A DNA stretch of 64,000 bases from Acuticoccus yangtzensis. GTDB lineage: Bacteria > Pseudomonadota > Alphaproteobacteria > Rhizobiales > Amorphaceae. The notes beneath the pieces were generated by a model. That model saw only the letters and a list, made by a program, of their open reading frames with translations, was not told the DNA's origin and searched no databases. This document shows positions 30,382-38,046 of the stretch, one piece after another. The stretch is from the NCBI RefSeq assembly GCF_001927245.1, contig NZ_MJUX01000001.1, forward strand, positions 372,001 through 436,000. The letters run 5' to 3'. The translations under genes were made by a program, and so were the position numbers. Within the stretch, counting starts at the first letter, position 1. The number at the start of each line of letters is the position of its first letter.

Positions 30382-30567
30382 CTGAAGCACGCTAATATGA
30401 GGCTGTCGGCGATGGTACTAGCGGGATGACCCCGCCCGCGTCGACCCTTTCGGGAGAGGGAAGATGCGCTTCGCTGGCCGCCACCGCCACTTCGCCGGAC
30501 CGCTCCGGTGTCCGCGCCCCGCTCTCACGCATGTGGAGCGTTGCGGAGCGGGCCAGGCGCTGCGGCC

Positions 30568-30825
30568 ATGACGCCGCCTCTCGATCCCTTCGCGAACCTC
30601 TCGGCCGCGGCGGCGACCGACCCCGCCGCTCTCGCCGCAGCCGTCTGGCGCCGCAGCAGGCCTCCTCGGCGAGAGCGCGCGCCGCCGAACCCGGCGAACG
30701 CCCCCGGCAGCGGCGGCAGCGGAACCGGCAGCAGCGGCGGAACCGGCAGTAGCACCGGCGCCACCGAAGGTCCGGTCCGCACACCGCGCCGGCCGGGACC
30801 GCGCAGCGTGCCGGACCGGCGGTGA
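30568..30825 (+). CDS. Possible small Gly/Ser/Pro-rich protein upstream of comEC
   Basis: An 85-residue frame from ATG 30568 (MTPPLDPFANLSAAAATDPA onward) becomes low-complexity Gly/Ser/Thr and then Arg/Pro. Its stop TGA overlaps the comEC GTG in the arrangement GTGA, the same 4-base coupling seen elsewhere in this window. No family, signal or membrane segment is seen. It could equally be an untranslated GC-rich leader; the rest of the 440-bp gltX-comEC gap has no other candidate. Confidence 0.3.
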   Translation: MTPPLDPFANLSAAAATDPAALAAAVWRRSRPPRRERAPPNPANAPGSGGSGTGSSGGTGSSTGATEGPVRTPRRPGPRSVPDRR

Positions 30826-32978
30826 GCCTCGTCATCCCCCGCCCGCGGGCCGCGTCCGGCGTCGCCGCATGGTTCGCCGCATGTGCCGCCCACGACCTCG
30901 CCTTCGGACGGTTTCAGCTCTGGCTGCCGGTCCTCACCGTCGCGGGCATCTTCGTCGCCGCCGAACTCCCGTTCGCCGTGCCGCCCGCGCTCAGCGGGGC
31001 CGCGCTCGCCGTGCTCCTCGGCCTGCGCTTCGCCGCCGGACGCACGGCCCTCTTCGCCGTCACCGCGCCGCCCCTCCTCGCCGCCGCCGCGTTGACGGCG
31101 GGGCTCCTGGCGCTCGGCCTGCAGGAGCGTTTCGGCGGAACGCCCGTCATCACCCACCAGCAGACCGCCGACATCACCGGCCTCGTCGTCTCAGCGGAGG
31201 GGCGCGGCGAGGGGCGGGACAGCGTCGTCGTCGCCCTCACCGCCGCCACGCTGGACGGGCCGGTGCCGCGGCGCATCCGCGTGTCGGTGCGCGGAGGCGG
31301 CCCCTTCCCGGCGGGGGCGACGGTGACCGGCAAGGTGCGCCTCTTCCCGCTTCAGGGGCCGGTCTATCCGGGCGGCTACGATTCCAGCCGCCGCCTCTTC
31401 TTCGACGGGATCGGCGCCACCGGCTTCAGCTATGGCGCGCTCACCGTCACCCGCCCGCCGGACCGGAGCGCCGCCGCGCTGGCCGACGCGCTGCGCCGCA
31501 CGGTCGAGTCACGCATCACGGCCGCTCTCGCCCCCTCCGCCGACACCTCCGCTGCCAACTCCGCAGAACCCCGCCCCGCTGCCGAGCCCTCCCCCGCCGG
31601 AGCCGCCTTCGCCACCGCCCTCCTGGTGGGCAAGCGCGGCGACATGGCACCGGAGGACGTCGAGGCGCTTCGGGTGTCGGGCCTCGGCCACATCCTGGCG
31701 ATCTCGGGGCTGCACATGGCGCTGGTGGCAGGCTCGGTGTTCGCCGCGGTGCGCTTCGTCCTCGCCGCGTGGCCCGCCGTGGCGCTGCGCCATCCGATCC
31801 GCAAATGGGCCGCCGTCGCTGGCGTCATGGCGGCCACCTTCTACCTCGTCCTGTCGGGCGGATCGGTCGCCACCATCCGCGCCTATGTCATGCTGATGGT
31901 GGGCCTCGCCGCCATCCTCGTCGACCGGCCGGCGCTCACCATGCGCACCATCGCCGTCGCCGCGGCGGTGGTGATCACGGTGGACCCGATCTCGGTCACC
32001 GAGCCCTCGTTCCAGATGTCCTTTCTGGCGGTCACCGCGCTCGTCGGCTTCTACGAATGGTGGTCGCGCAGGCGGATCCGCGTCGGCACCGGGCTGACGC
32101 GGCCGGTCGCGGCCTTCCTGATCGGCCTCGCCCTCACATCCCTCATCGCCGGCCTCGCGACGGCGCCCGCCTCGGCCTACCATTTCCACAGGCTCGCCCC
32201 GCTCGGCCTCCCGGCCAATCTCGCGGCCATGCCGATCTTCACCTTCATCGTGATGCCGGCCGGGGTGATCGGCCTCGCCGTGATGCCGCTCGGCCTCGAA
32301 GCGCTGCCGCTGACGGTGATGCGCTGGGGGCTGGACCTCGTCCTCGCCATCGCCCACGCCGCCACGGAGGCGACGGGGGACGCGGGGCTCACAGGCGCCA
32401 TCCCGCCGGCGGCGGCGGTCCTCACCGCGCTCGGCCTCGTGTGGCTCGCGATCTTCACCGCGCCGTGGCGTCTCCTCGGCCTCGGCGCCATCGCGGCGGG
32501 CCTCGCCCTCGCCCCGCACGGACCGCGTTACGACGCGCTCGTCGCCGAAGACGGCCTCACCATCGCCGCCCGCGGCCCGGACGGCCGCCTTACCATGATG
32601 GGGGACACGGACGGCTTCGTGGCCACCCTATGGCTGAAGGCCGACGCCGACCCACGCACCAACGGGAAAAGCACCGACGCGGACGGAGCCCCTTCTTGCG
32701 ACCCGGTCGGCTGCACGCTGCCGCTCGGCGACGGCCGGCTCGCCCGTCCACACTCGGCCCGCGCCGTCACCGAGGATTGCGCCCTCGCCGAGGTCGTCGT
32801 CTCCGTGCTGCGCCTCCCCGTCTGCGCCGCGCCCGGCGTCGTCGATCGCACGGTGCTGCGGCACCACGGCGCCACGGCGCTCACCCGCGGACCGGACGGA
32901 ACGTGGCACACCACCACCGCCCGGCCGAACGGCCCCACCCGCGCATGGCAGATCCCCGCCGACCTCGGCTACGACTGA
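30822..32978 (+). CDS. comEC: ComEC/Rec2-type DNA uptake channel protein
   Basis: Polytopic inner-membrane protein of 718 residues thought to carry single-stranded DNA across the inner membrane in transformation. An N-terminal membrane segment and soluble DUF4131/OB-like domain (about 60-230) are followed by the Competence domain with the LGHILAISGLHMALVAGSVF motif and several membrane helices to about residue 580, then a soluble C-terminal stretch of about 130 residues. No clear metallo-beta-lactamase motif is present in that tail, a common alphaproteobacterial form. The start is GTG 30822. No other competence genes are nearby. Confidence 0.9.
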   Translation: MSLVIPRPRAASGVAAWFAACAAHDLAFGRFQLWLPVLTVAGIFVAAELPFAVPPALSGAALAVLLGLRFAAGRTALFAVTAPPLLAAAALTAGLLALGLQERFGGTPVITHQQTADITGLVVSAEGRGEGRDSVVVALTAATLDGPVPRRIRVSVRGGGPFPAGATVTGKVRLFPLQGPVYPGGYDSSRRLFFDGIGATGFSYGALTVTRPPDRSAAALADALRRTVESRITAALAPSADTSAANSAEPRPAAEPSPAGAAFATALLVGKRGDMAPEDVEALRVSGLGHILAISGLHMALVAGSVFAAVRFVLAAWPAVALRHPIRKWAAVAGVMAATFYLVLSGGSVATIRAYVMLMVGLAAILVDRPALTMRTIAVAAAVVITVDPISVTEPSFQMSFLAVTALVGFYEWWSRRRIRVGTGLTRPVAAFLIGLALTSLIAGLATAPASAYHFHRLAPLGLPANLAAMPIFTFIVMPAGVIGLAVMPLGLEALPLTVMRWGLDLVLAIAHAATEATGDAGLTGAIPPAAAVLTALGLVWLAIFTAPWRLLGLGAIAAGLALAPHGPRYDALVAEDGLTIAARGPDGRLTMMGDTDGFVATLWLKADADPRTNGKSTDADGAPSCDPVGCTLPLGDGRLARPHSARAVTEDCALAEVVVSVLRLPVCAAPGVVDRTVLRHHGATALTRGPDGTWHTTTARPNGPTRAWQIPADLGYD

Positions 32979-33117
32979 CCCCCACGCCACCACCCACACG
33001 CGAGCCACCCCGCGCGGCCTCCGCACCCCACAGCCGGCACCCCACCACCTGCGAGGCGTCCACGCATCTCGGGTCCCCTCAGCCTGATCGCCGGAGCCGC
33101 CATCGCGCAAATCCGTT

Positions 33118-33198
33118 GGCGGAGACGGTGGTGCCTTGCCAAGGAGCCGCAGGCCGGCTTTAGCCGCTTGTCCTTGGGAAGGTGCCGCCGTCTCTGCC
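33118..33198. repeat. Long imperfect inverted repeat between comEC and lpxB
   Basis: Two 28-bp arms (33118-33145 and 33171-33198) are complementary at 23 of 28 positions, most exceptions being G-U-compatible, and flank a 25-bp loop. The first arm begins GGCGGAGACGG, the second reads TCCTTGGGAAGG. Located between convergent comEC and lpxB, it could be a bidirectional transcription-stop structure without T runs, or a remnant of a small repeat element. Confidence 0.75.
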
Positions 33199-33272
33199 AT
33201 GCGGTGCAGCGTGATGGCGGTTCCGGTGGTCAGGCGGGCCCTGATCGCTGGTGGGCAGGAGCCCGCCGGAGG

Positions 33273-34457
33273 CTACGGCCGCGCGCCCAGACCCTGCGGC
33301 ACCATCTCCAGCACCGCGCCCGCGGCGGCATCGGCGGGCGAGGTGTCGACGCTCATCGCGGCGGTAAACGCATCGAACACGCGCGATTGCGCCTCCCGCT
33401 CGGGCGATCCGTCCACCAGCAGAGGGCCGAGGGCGGCAGCGAGGCGCTCGGCCGTCACCTCGTCCTCCAGAAAGGCGGGGATGTCGTTGCGGCCGACGAC
33501 GATGTTGGCGAGCACCATCGACGGGGCGGTGACGATGCGCACCAGGGGATTGATCCACTTCACGAAGCGCCCGACGAGATCGAGCTTGTAGGCCACCACC
33601 ATCGGGATGCGCGCGGCGGCGAGCTCCATCGTCACCGTGCCGGAGGCAGCGAGGGCGGCCCGCGCGCGGCCGAAGACGGCAGCCTTTTCGCCCCCGTCGC
33701 GCAGGGTGACCGGCACCGGCCAGGCCGCGGCCAGCTCTGCGATCCGCGCGCGCAGATGCGGCACGGCGAGAAGCTCGACGGGGCACGGCGGCGCCACCCG
33801 GCCGAGCGCCTCGCCGAAGACGGGCATCAGGTCCTCGATCTCGCGGCGGCGGCTTCCGGGGAGCACCAGCAGCGTCTCGCCGGTCGGCGCGATCGCCCGC
33901 ATCCTCTCGAACAGAGGATGGCCGACATAGACGCAGCGCGGCCCGCCGAGGCGCTCGTGCACCGCGGGCTCGAACGGGAAGAGCGCCATGACGAGGTCGA
34001 CATAAGGGCGCATCGCCCGCGCGCGCCCCGGCCGCCACGCCCACACGGTGGGGCTGACATAGTTGACGATCGGCACGTCCGGCAGAGCGCGGCGCACGCG
34101 CTTGGCCACACGGTGCGTGAATTCGGGCGAATCGACGATGACGAAGACGTCGGGGCGGAAGGCGATCACCGCATCCGCCGCCTCGCGGATGCGCGCCAGC
34201 AGGCGGGGAAGCTGGCGGATGATGGCGTCGATCCCCATCACCGAAACCTCCTCCTGGGCGAAAATGGGCGTCAGCCCGGCGGCGGTCATGTCCTCCGCGC
34301 CGATGCCGCACCATTGGATCTCGCGCCGCGCGGCCAGGGCCTGCATCAGCGCCCCGCCGAGCCGGTCGCCGGAGGGCTCGCCGGCGATGATCGCGATCTT
34401 CAGCGGCCGCCCGTCCGCGGCGGCGGTCTCTCCGCCGGCATTCACCGCGCCGGTCAT
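33273..34457 (-). CDS. lpxB: Lipid-A-disaccharide synthase
   Basis: GT-B glycosyltransferase of 394 residues (family GT19) joining UDP-2,3-diacylglucosamine and lipid X into the lipid A disaccharide, at the inner face of the inner membrane. Conserved blocks: IIAGEPSGDRLGGALMQAL, SPEFTHRVAKRVR, VGHPLFERM, LPGSRRREIEDLMPVF and AASGTVTMELAAARIPM. ATG 34457 overlaps the lpxI stop by 4 nt (ATGA). Last gene of the tsf-lpxB run. Confidence 0.97.
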   Translation of the reverse strand: MTGAVNAGGETAAADGRPLKIAIIAGEPSGDRLGGALMQALAARREIQWCGIGAEDMTAAGLTPIFAQEEVSVMGIDAIIRQLPRLLARIREAADAVIAFRPDVFVIVDSPEFTHRVAKRVRRALPDVPIVNYVSPTVWAWRPGRARAMRPYVDLVMALFPFEPAVHERLGGPRCVYVGHPLFERMRAIAPTGETLLVLPGSRRREIEDLMPVFGEALGRVAPPCPVELLAVPHLRARIAELAAAWPVPVTLRDGGEKAAVFGRARAALAASGTVTMELAAARIPMVVAYKLDLVGRFVKWINPLVRIVTAPSMVLANIVVGRNDIPAFLEDEVTAERLAAALGPLLVDGSPEREAQSRVFDAFTAAMSVDTSPADAAAGAVLEMVPQGLGARP

Positions 34458-35332
34458 TGCGCCACCACGAAGACGCCGACCTTGTCGGCGGCGCGCGCGA
34501 CGGCGGCGCGCTCGGCGACGATGGTGCGCCCGGCCTCAATGGCGATGCCGCCGAGCCCGGCCTTCACCACACCGGCGAGGGTGGCGGCGCCGATCACCGG
34601 AACGTCGGTGCGCATCTCCTGACCCCGTTTGGCGCGTTTGACGAGGACGCCCGCCCCCTTCGCGGCGCGGAAGCGGCGGCGGGCGCGCACCTCGGCCACA
34701 CGGTCCAGCATCGCATCGGTCCCCTCCGCGCCCTCGACGGCGACGATCCGGCCTTCCACCACAACCACCCCCTGCCCCACGTCGAACGGCGCCGACGCCT
34801 CCAGATATTGCACGCCCATGGCGATATCGGCCGCATGGGCCGAGCCCGGAAGGCATCGCCCGACCGGGCCCGGCGCGGCCAGAAGCTCCGGCACCGCCTC
34901 CGCCACGGACACCACGCGAAACCCCTCCTCCTCGATCATCGCGACGAGGTTGCGCACGATGGTATCGTCCCCGCCCACGACGGACCGCACGATGCGCGGC
35001 AGAAGACGCAGCGTCTCGAGGTCGGGGACCATGGCGGCGAAGTCCGGCCTCGTGCTGACGGTGCCGAGAAGAAGGACGTCCCGCACCTTCGCGTCGAGGG
35101 CGAGGCGGCGCAGACGGCCGAGTTGTCCGTAGGAAAAGCGGTGCGCGGCGATGCCGGGGCCGAGTTGCGGCACGGGGTCCGCCTCGTGGTCGATGGCGAA
35201 GACGACGACCGGGCGGCGCGGCGCGATGGCGGCGGCCGCCTCCCACGGAAGCCCGCCGGCGCCGGCGACGATGCCGAGCGGCCCCTCAGCCCCATGCGTC
35301 GTGGTCGCGGCACCGTCAACCATGGCGGGCAT
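34454..35332 (-). CDS. lpxI: UDP-2,3-diacylglucosamine diphosphatase LpxI
   Basis: Alphaproteobacterial substitute for LpxH; cleaves UDP-2,3-diacylglucosamine to lipid X and UMP. From ATG 35332 it has 292 residues: an N-terminal domain (PLGIVAGAGGLPWEAAAAI) and a C-terminal catalytic domain (DIAMGVQYLEASAPFDVGQ, VVVEGRIVAVEGAEGTDAML, then the VPVIGAATL segment). ATG 35323, three codons later, is an alternative. The start lies immediately next to the 33-bp tandem repeat. Between lpxA and lpxB, as in rhizobia. Confidence 0.94.
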   Translation of the reverse strand: MPAMVDGAATTTHGAEGPLGIVAGAGGLPWEAAAAIAPRRPVVVFAIDHEADPVPQLGPGIAAHRFSYGQLGRLRRLALDAKVRDVLLLGTVSTRPDFAAMVPDLETLRLLPRIVRSVVGGDDTIVRNLVAMIEEEGFRVVSVAEAVPELLAAPGPVGRCLPGSAHAADIAMGVQYLEASAPFDVGQGVVVVEGRIVAVEGAEGTDAMLDRVAEVRARRRFRAAKGAGVLVKRAKRGQEMRTDVPVIGAATLAGVVKAGLGGIAIEAGRTIVAERAAVARAADKVGVFVVAQ

Positions 35333-35464
35333 CGGCCGCCCCGGCCTCACGCGCCGCCGGGAAGGCGGCCAACCCGGCCTCACGCGCCACCGGGAGGGCC
35401 GCCGCCCCGGCCTCTCGCGCCGCCGGGAGGGCGGCCAACCCGGCCATTCGCGCCGCCGGGGCGG
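35333..35464 (-). repeat. 33-bp tandem repeat (4 units) between lpxA and lpxI
   Basis: Four head-to-tail units at 35333-35365, 35366-35398, 35399-35431 and 35432-35464. Each reads CGGCC[AG][AC]CCCGGCC on the plus strand, then [TC]xCGCGCC[GA]CCGGG. Units 1/3 and 2/4 are most alike, hinting at a 66-bp higher-order duplication. The unit is 11 codons long and stays open in the lpxI frame, so it could be an unstable N-terminal extension; more likely it is untranslated. Confidence 0.93.
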
Positions 35465-35473
35465 CGCGGCGCC

Positions 35474-36334
35474 TCATGCCTCGTCGTCGGCGTCCGCGTC
35501 GCCGGTCTGGTCGAGCGGGCCGTCATGGCGCGGGTCACGGCGGGTCGACATGTAGGGGCGGCGCGGGGCCTGGTCGATGAAGGCGAGGATGCGGTCGACC
35601 ACGGGATCACCCGCCATCGCCTCGCGCAGCTTCTCGGTACGGTCCTCGAACTTGCCGTGCTCGTCGAACAGCATGGCATAGGCGGCGCGCATCTTGGCGA
35701 CGGCCGCACGGTCGAAGCCGCGCCGCTTCAGACCGATGAGGTTCAGCGTCTGGATCCACGCCTTGCGACCCGTGGCGTAAGCGTAGGGCACCACGTCGTT
35801 GGTGACGCCGGCGAGGCCCGCCACGAAGGCGAAGGCGCCGATACGTGAGCGCTGCAGCACCGCCGTCTGCCCGCCGATCAGAACGAAATCGTCGAGCTGG
35901 CAGTGGCCGCCCAGGAGGACGTGGTTGGAGAGGACGACCCCGTTGCCGAGCGTGCAATCATGTCCGACATGGGAGCCGATCATGAAATAGCAGTTGTCGC
36001 CGATGACGGTGCGGCCGTGCCCCTTGGCGGTGCCGACGTTCATCGTGACGAGCTCGCGCACCGTGCAGTCGGCGCCGATGACGAGTTCGGTCGGCTCGTC
36101 CTTATAGGAAAAGTCCTGCGGTCCCTCGCCGACGACCGCCCCCGGATAGAGCCGGGTGCGCGGGCCGATCGTGGTATGGCCCGAGACCACCACGTTGGCG
36201 CCGATCTGAACCCCCTCGGCGAGAACCACATGGGGGCCGATGACGGCGTTGGGGCCGATCTTCACGCCATCGGCGATCTGTGCACCATCCTCGACGATGG
36301 CCGTCGGGTGGCGCGCTGCCAGGGAGGTTTGGGC
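35474..36334 (-). CDS. lpxA: Acyl-ACP--UDP-N-acetylglucosamine O-acyltransferase
   Basis: First lipid A enzyme: moves a 3-hydroxyacyl group from ACP to UDP-GlcNAc. Left-handed parallel beta-helix with hexapeptide repeats from residue 10 (AIVEDGAQIADGVKIGPNAV) and catalytic His in GSHVGHDCTLGNGV; a C-terminal helical part follows, extended by an acidic tail (DQTGDADADDEA) beyond the family norm. No ATG is in frame near the start; I chose TTG 36334 (286 residues) with AGTAGG just upstream. A TTG at 36355 is the alternative. Overlaps or abuts fabZ. Confidence 0.94.
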   Translation of the reverse strand, partial: AQTSLAARHPTAIVEDGAQIADGVKIGPNAVIGPHVVLAEGVQIGANVVVSGHTTIGPRTRLYPGAVVGEGPQDFSYKDEPTELVIGADCTVRELVTMNVGTAKGHGRTVIGDNCYFMIGSHVGHDCTLGNGVVLSNHVLLGGHCQLDDFVLIGGQTAVLQRSRIGAFAFVAGLAGVTNDVVPYAYATGRKAWIQTLNLIGLKRRGFDRAAVAKMRAAYAMLFDEHGKFEDRTEKLREAMAGDPVVDRILAFIDQAPRRPYMSTRRDPRHDGPLDQTGDADADDEA

Positions 36335-36341
36335 CAAATGC

Positions 36342-36857
36342 CTACTCTTGTACAATCATGGCGGAGACGTCCGCCTCGGCCACCAGGGTGCCGGACACGA
36401 TCGCATCGCCATGGAAGCGCCAGATGTTGCCGCGCTGGCGTTCCTTCTTCATGTGATATTCGATCACGTCGCCGGGGCGGACCGGCTTCCTGAACTTCGC
36501 CTTGTCGACGGTCATCAGGTAGACGAGGCGCGGCTTCTCACGGCCCTCGGCGTGCATGCACAGCACCCCCGCCGTCTGCGCCATACCCTCGATCATCAAA
36601 ACGCCCGGCATCACCGGCTCACCCGGAAAGTGACCCATGAACTGCGGTTCATTGTAGGTCACATTTTTGATGCCGATGCCCGAACGGTCGCCGTCGATGT
36701 CGATCACGCGGTCGATCATCAGGAACGGATAGCGGTGCGGCAAGAGCGTCAGAATGTCGGTCAGCTCGGCCGTCGCCAGCGTTTTCAGCGTCCCCCCAGG
36801 GGTCCCCCCATTGTCCATCACGTCGTCCGCGCTCGTCAAAGAAGTCTCATCCACCAT
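36342..36857 (-). CDS. fabZ: 3-hydroxyacyl-[ACP] dehydratase FabZ
   Basis: Hot-dog dehydratase of fatty-acid elongation, 171 residues from ATG 36857. Catalytic His is in [14 protein letters not shown] and catalytic Glu in [14 protein letters not shown]. It competes with LpxA/LpxD for 3-hydroxyacyl-ACP, which fits its place between them. Neither ATG 36857 nor ATG 36818 (158 residues, closer to usual length) has a strong ribosome-binding site; 36857 lies 11 nt after the lpxD stop. Confidence 0.95.
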   Translation of the reverse strand: MVDETSLTSADDVMDNGGTPGGTLKTLATAELTDILTLLPHRYPFLMIDRVIDIDGDRSGIGIKNVTYNEPQFMGHFPGEPVMPGVLMIEGMAQTAGVLCMHAEGREKPRLVYLMTVDKAKFRKPVRPGDVIEYHMKKERQRGNIWRFHGDAIVSGTLVAEADVSAMIVQE

Positions 36858-36868
36858 AGAAGGGGCGC

Positions 36869-37918
36869 TTAGGAATTTGAAGTTGTCGCGGCGCGAATGA
36901 GCCGGAGGAACGCCTTGCGCTCCTTGATCCACTGCATCGCATCCATGGCCGGAGAGCCGCCCCAGGTCGCTCCGTCCGGCACGTCCTCGCTCACCGCCGA
37001 GTAGCCGGCGATCATCGCCCCGGTGCCGATCGTCACACCGTCGCGCACGCCGACGCCGCCGCCGAGCGTCACGTGGTCGCCCAAGGTCACCGAGCCGGCG
37101 ATGCCGACGGTGCCCGCGATCACGCAGTGGCAGCCGGTGACGACGTTGTGGGCGATCTGCACCAGGTTGTCGATCTTGGTGCCCTTGCCGATCACCGTGT
37201 CGCGCCGCGAGCCGCGGTCCACGCACGAGTTGGCGCCGATCTCCACATCGTCCTGAATGACCACGGCGCCGACCTGCGGCACCTTGCGGTAGGCGTCGGG
37301 CGTGCGGGCGAGGCCGAAACCGTCCTGGCCGATGCGGCAGCCGGGGTGAATGATCACCCGGTCGCCGATATGGGCGCACTGAATGGTGGTGTTGGCGCCG
37401 ATCACCGTGTTGCGGCCGATGGTGCAGCCGGGGCCGATGACGACGTTGGGGCCGATCACCGAGCCACGGCCGATCTCCACGCCGCGGGAGATCACCGCGA
37501 AAGCCTCGACGATGACGTTCGCCTCCAGCCCCTCGCTGTCCTCGACGATGGCGCTGGCCGCGATCTCGCCGCCGGAACGGGAGGTCAGCGGGCGCGGGCG
37601 CATGGCGGAGGGGTGGAAGAGCCCCGCGGCCAGACCGAAGGCGTTGCCGGCATGCTTGGTGAACAGCGCGACGCAACCTTCCGGCACGATGTCCTTGAAG
37701 CGCGGGTCGACGAACACCGCCCCGGCCTTCGTCGTCTCGAGGTCCTTGCGCCGCTTGGCGTCGCGCACGAACGAGATGTGCTCCGGCCCCGCCGTGTCGA
37801 GCGGCATGATGTCGGACATGATCCGCTCACGCGCGGCAGGATCGGAAACCTGAGCGCCGACGGCGTCGGCGACGTGGCCGAGCTGCTGCGGTTCTGCGGG
37901 CGGGAAAAATCGGTTCAT
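36869..37918 (-). CDS. lpxD: UDP-3-O-(3-hydroxyacyl)glucosamine N-acyltransferase
   Basis: Third lipid A step: adds the second 3-hydroxyacyl chain. It has 349 residues: N-terminal uridine-binding domain ([28 protein letters not shown]), then the hexapeptide beta-helix ([20 protein letters not shown], with catalytic His region [13 protein letters not shown]) and C-terminal helix. ATG 37918 begins [10 protein letters not shown]. It follows bamA after a terminator-like hairpin, so the lpx genes may be read both by read-through and from their own promoter in 37919-37992. Confidence 0.96.
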   Translation of the reverse strand: MNRFFPPAEPQQLGHVADAVGAQVSDPAARERIMSDIMPLDTAGPEHISFVRDAKRRKDLETTKAGAVFVDPRFKDIVPEGCVALFTKHAGNAFGLAAGLFHPSAMRPRPLTSRSGGEIAASAIVEDSEGLEANVIVEAFAVISRGVEIGRGSVIGPNVVIGPGCTIGRNTVIGANTTIQCAHIGDRVIIHPGCRIGQDGFGLARTPDAYRKVPQVGAVVIQDDVEIGANSCVDRGSRRDTVIGKGTKIDNLVQIAHNVVTGCHCVIAGTVGIAGSVTLGDHVTLGGGVGVRDGVTIGTGAMIAGYSAVSEDVPDGATWGGSPAMDAMQWIKERKAFLRLIRAATTSNS

Positions 37919-37992
37919 GAGTCTGGTCGCTGATCGGCGGATCGGGGGGTGTTAGACCGCAAGACCCCCAAAGGGCAACTCCGCAGGCATAG

Positions 37993-38022
37993 GAAAAGCG
38001 CCGCCGGGGGGCCGGCGGCGCT
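37993..38022 (-). terminator. Rho-independent terminator after bamA
   Basis: On the minus strand a 11-bp stem AGCGCCGCCGG with CGGCGGCGCT around a C run is followed by TTTTCC, 25 nt beyond the bamA stop. Confidence 0.85.
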
Positions 38023-38046
38023 CAATCACGTCAACTTATATGTGGA

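Noticed and set aside
33118-33198. Insertion-sequence end
   Set aside because: No transposase, target-site duplication or second copy is visible in the window.
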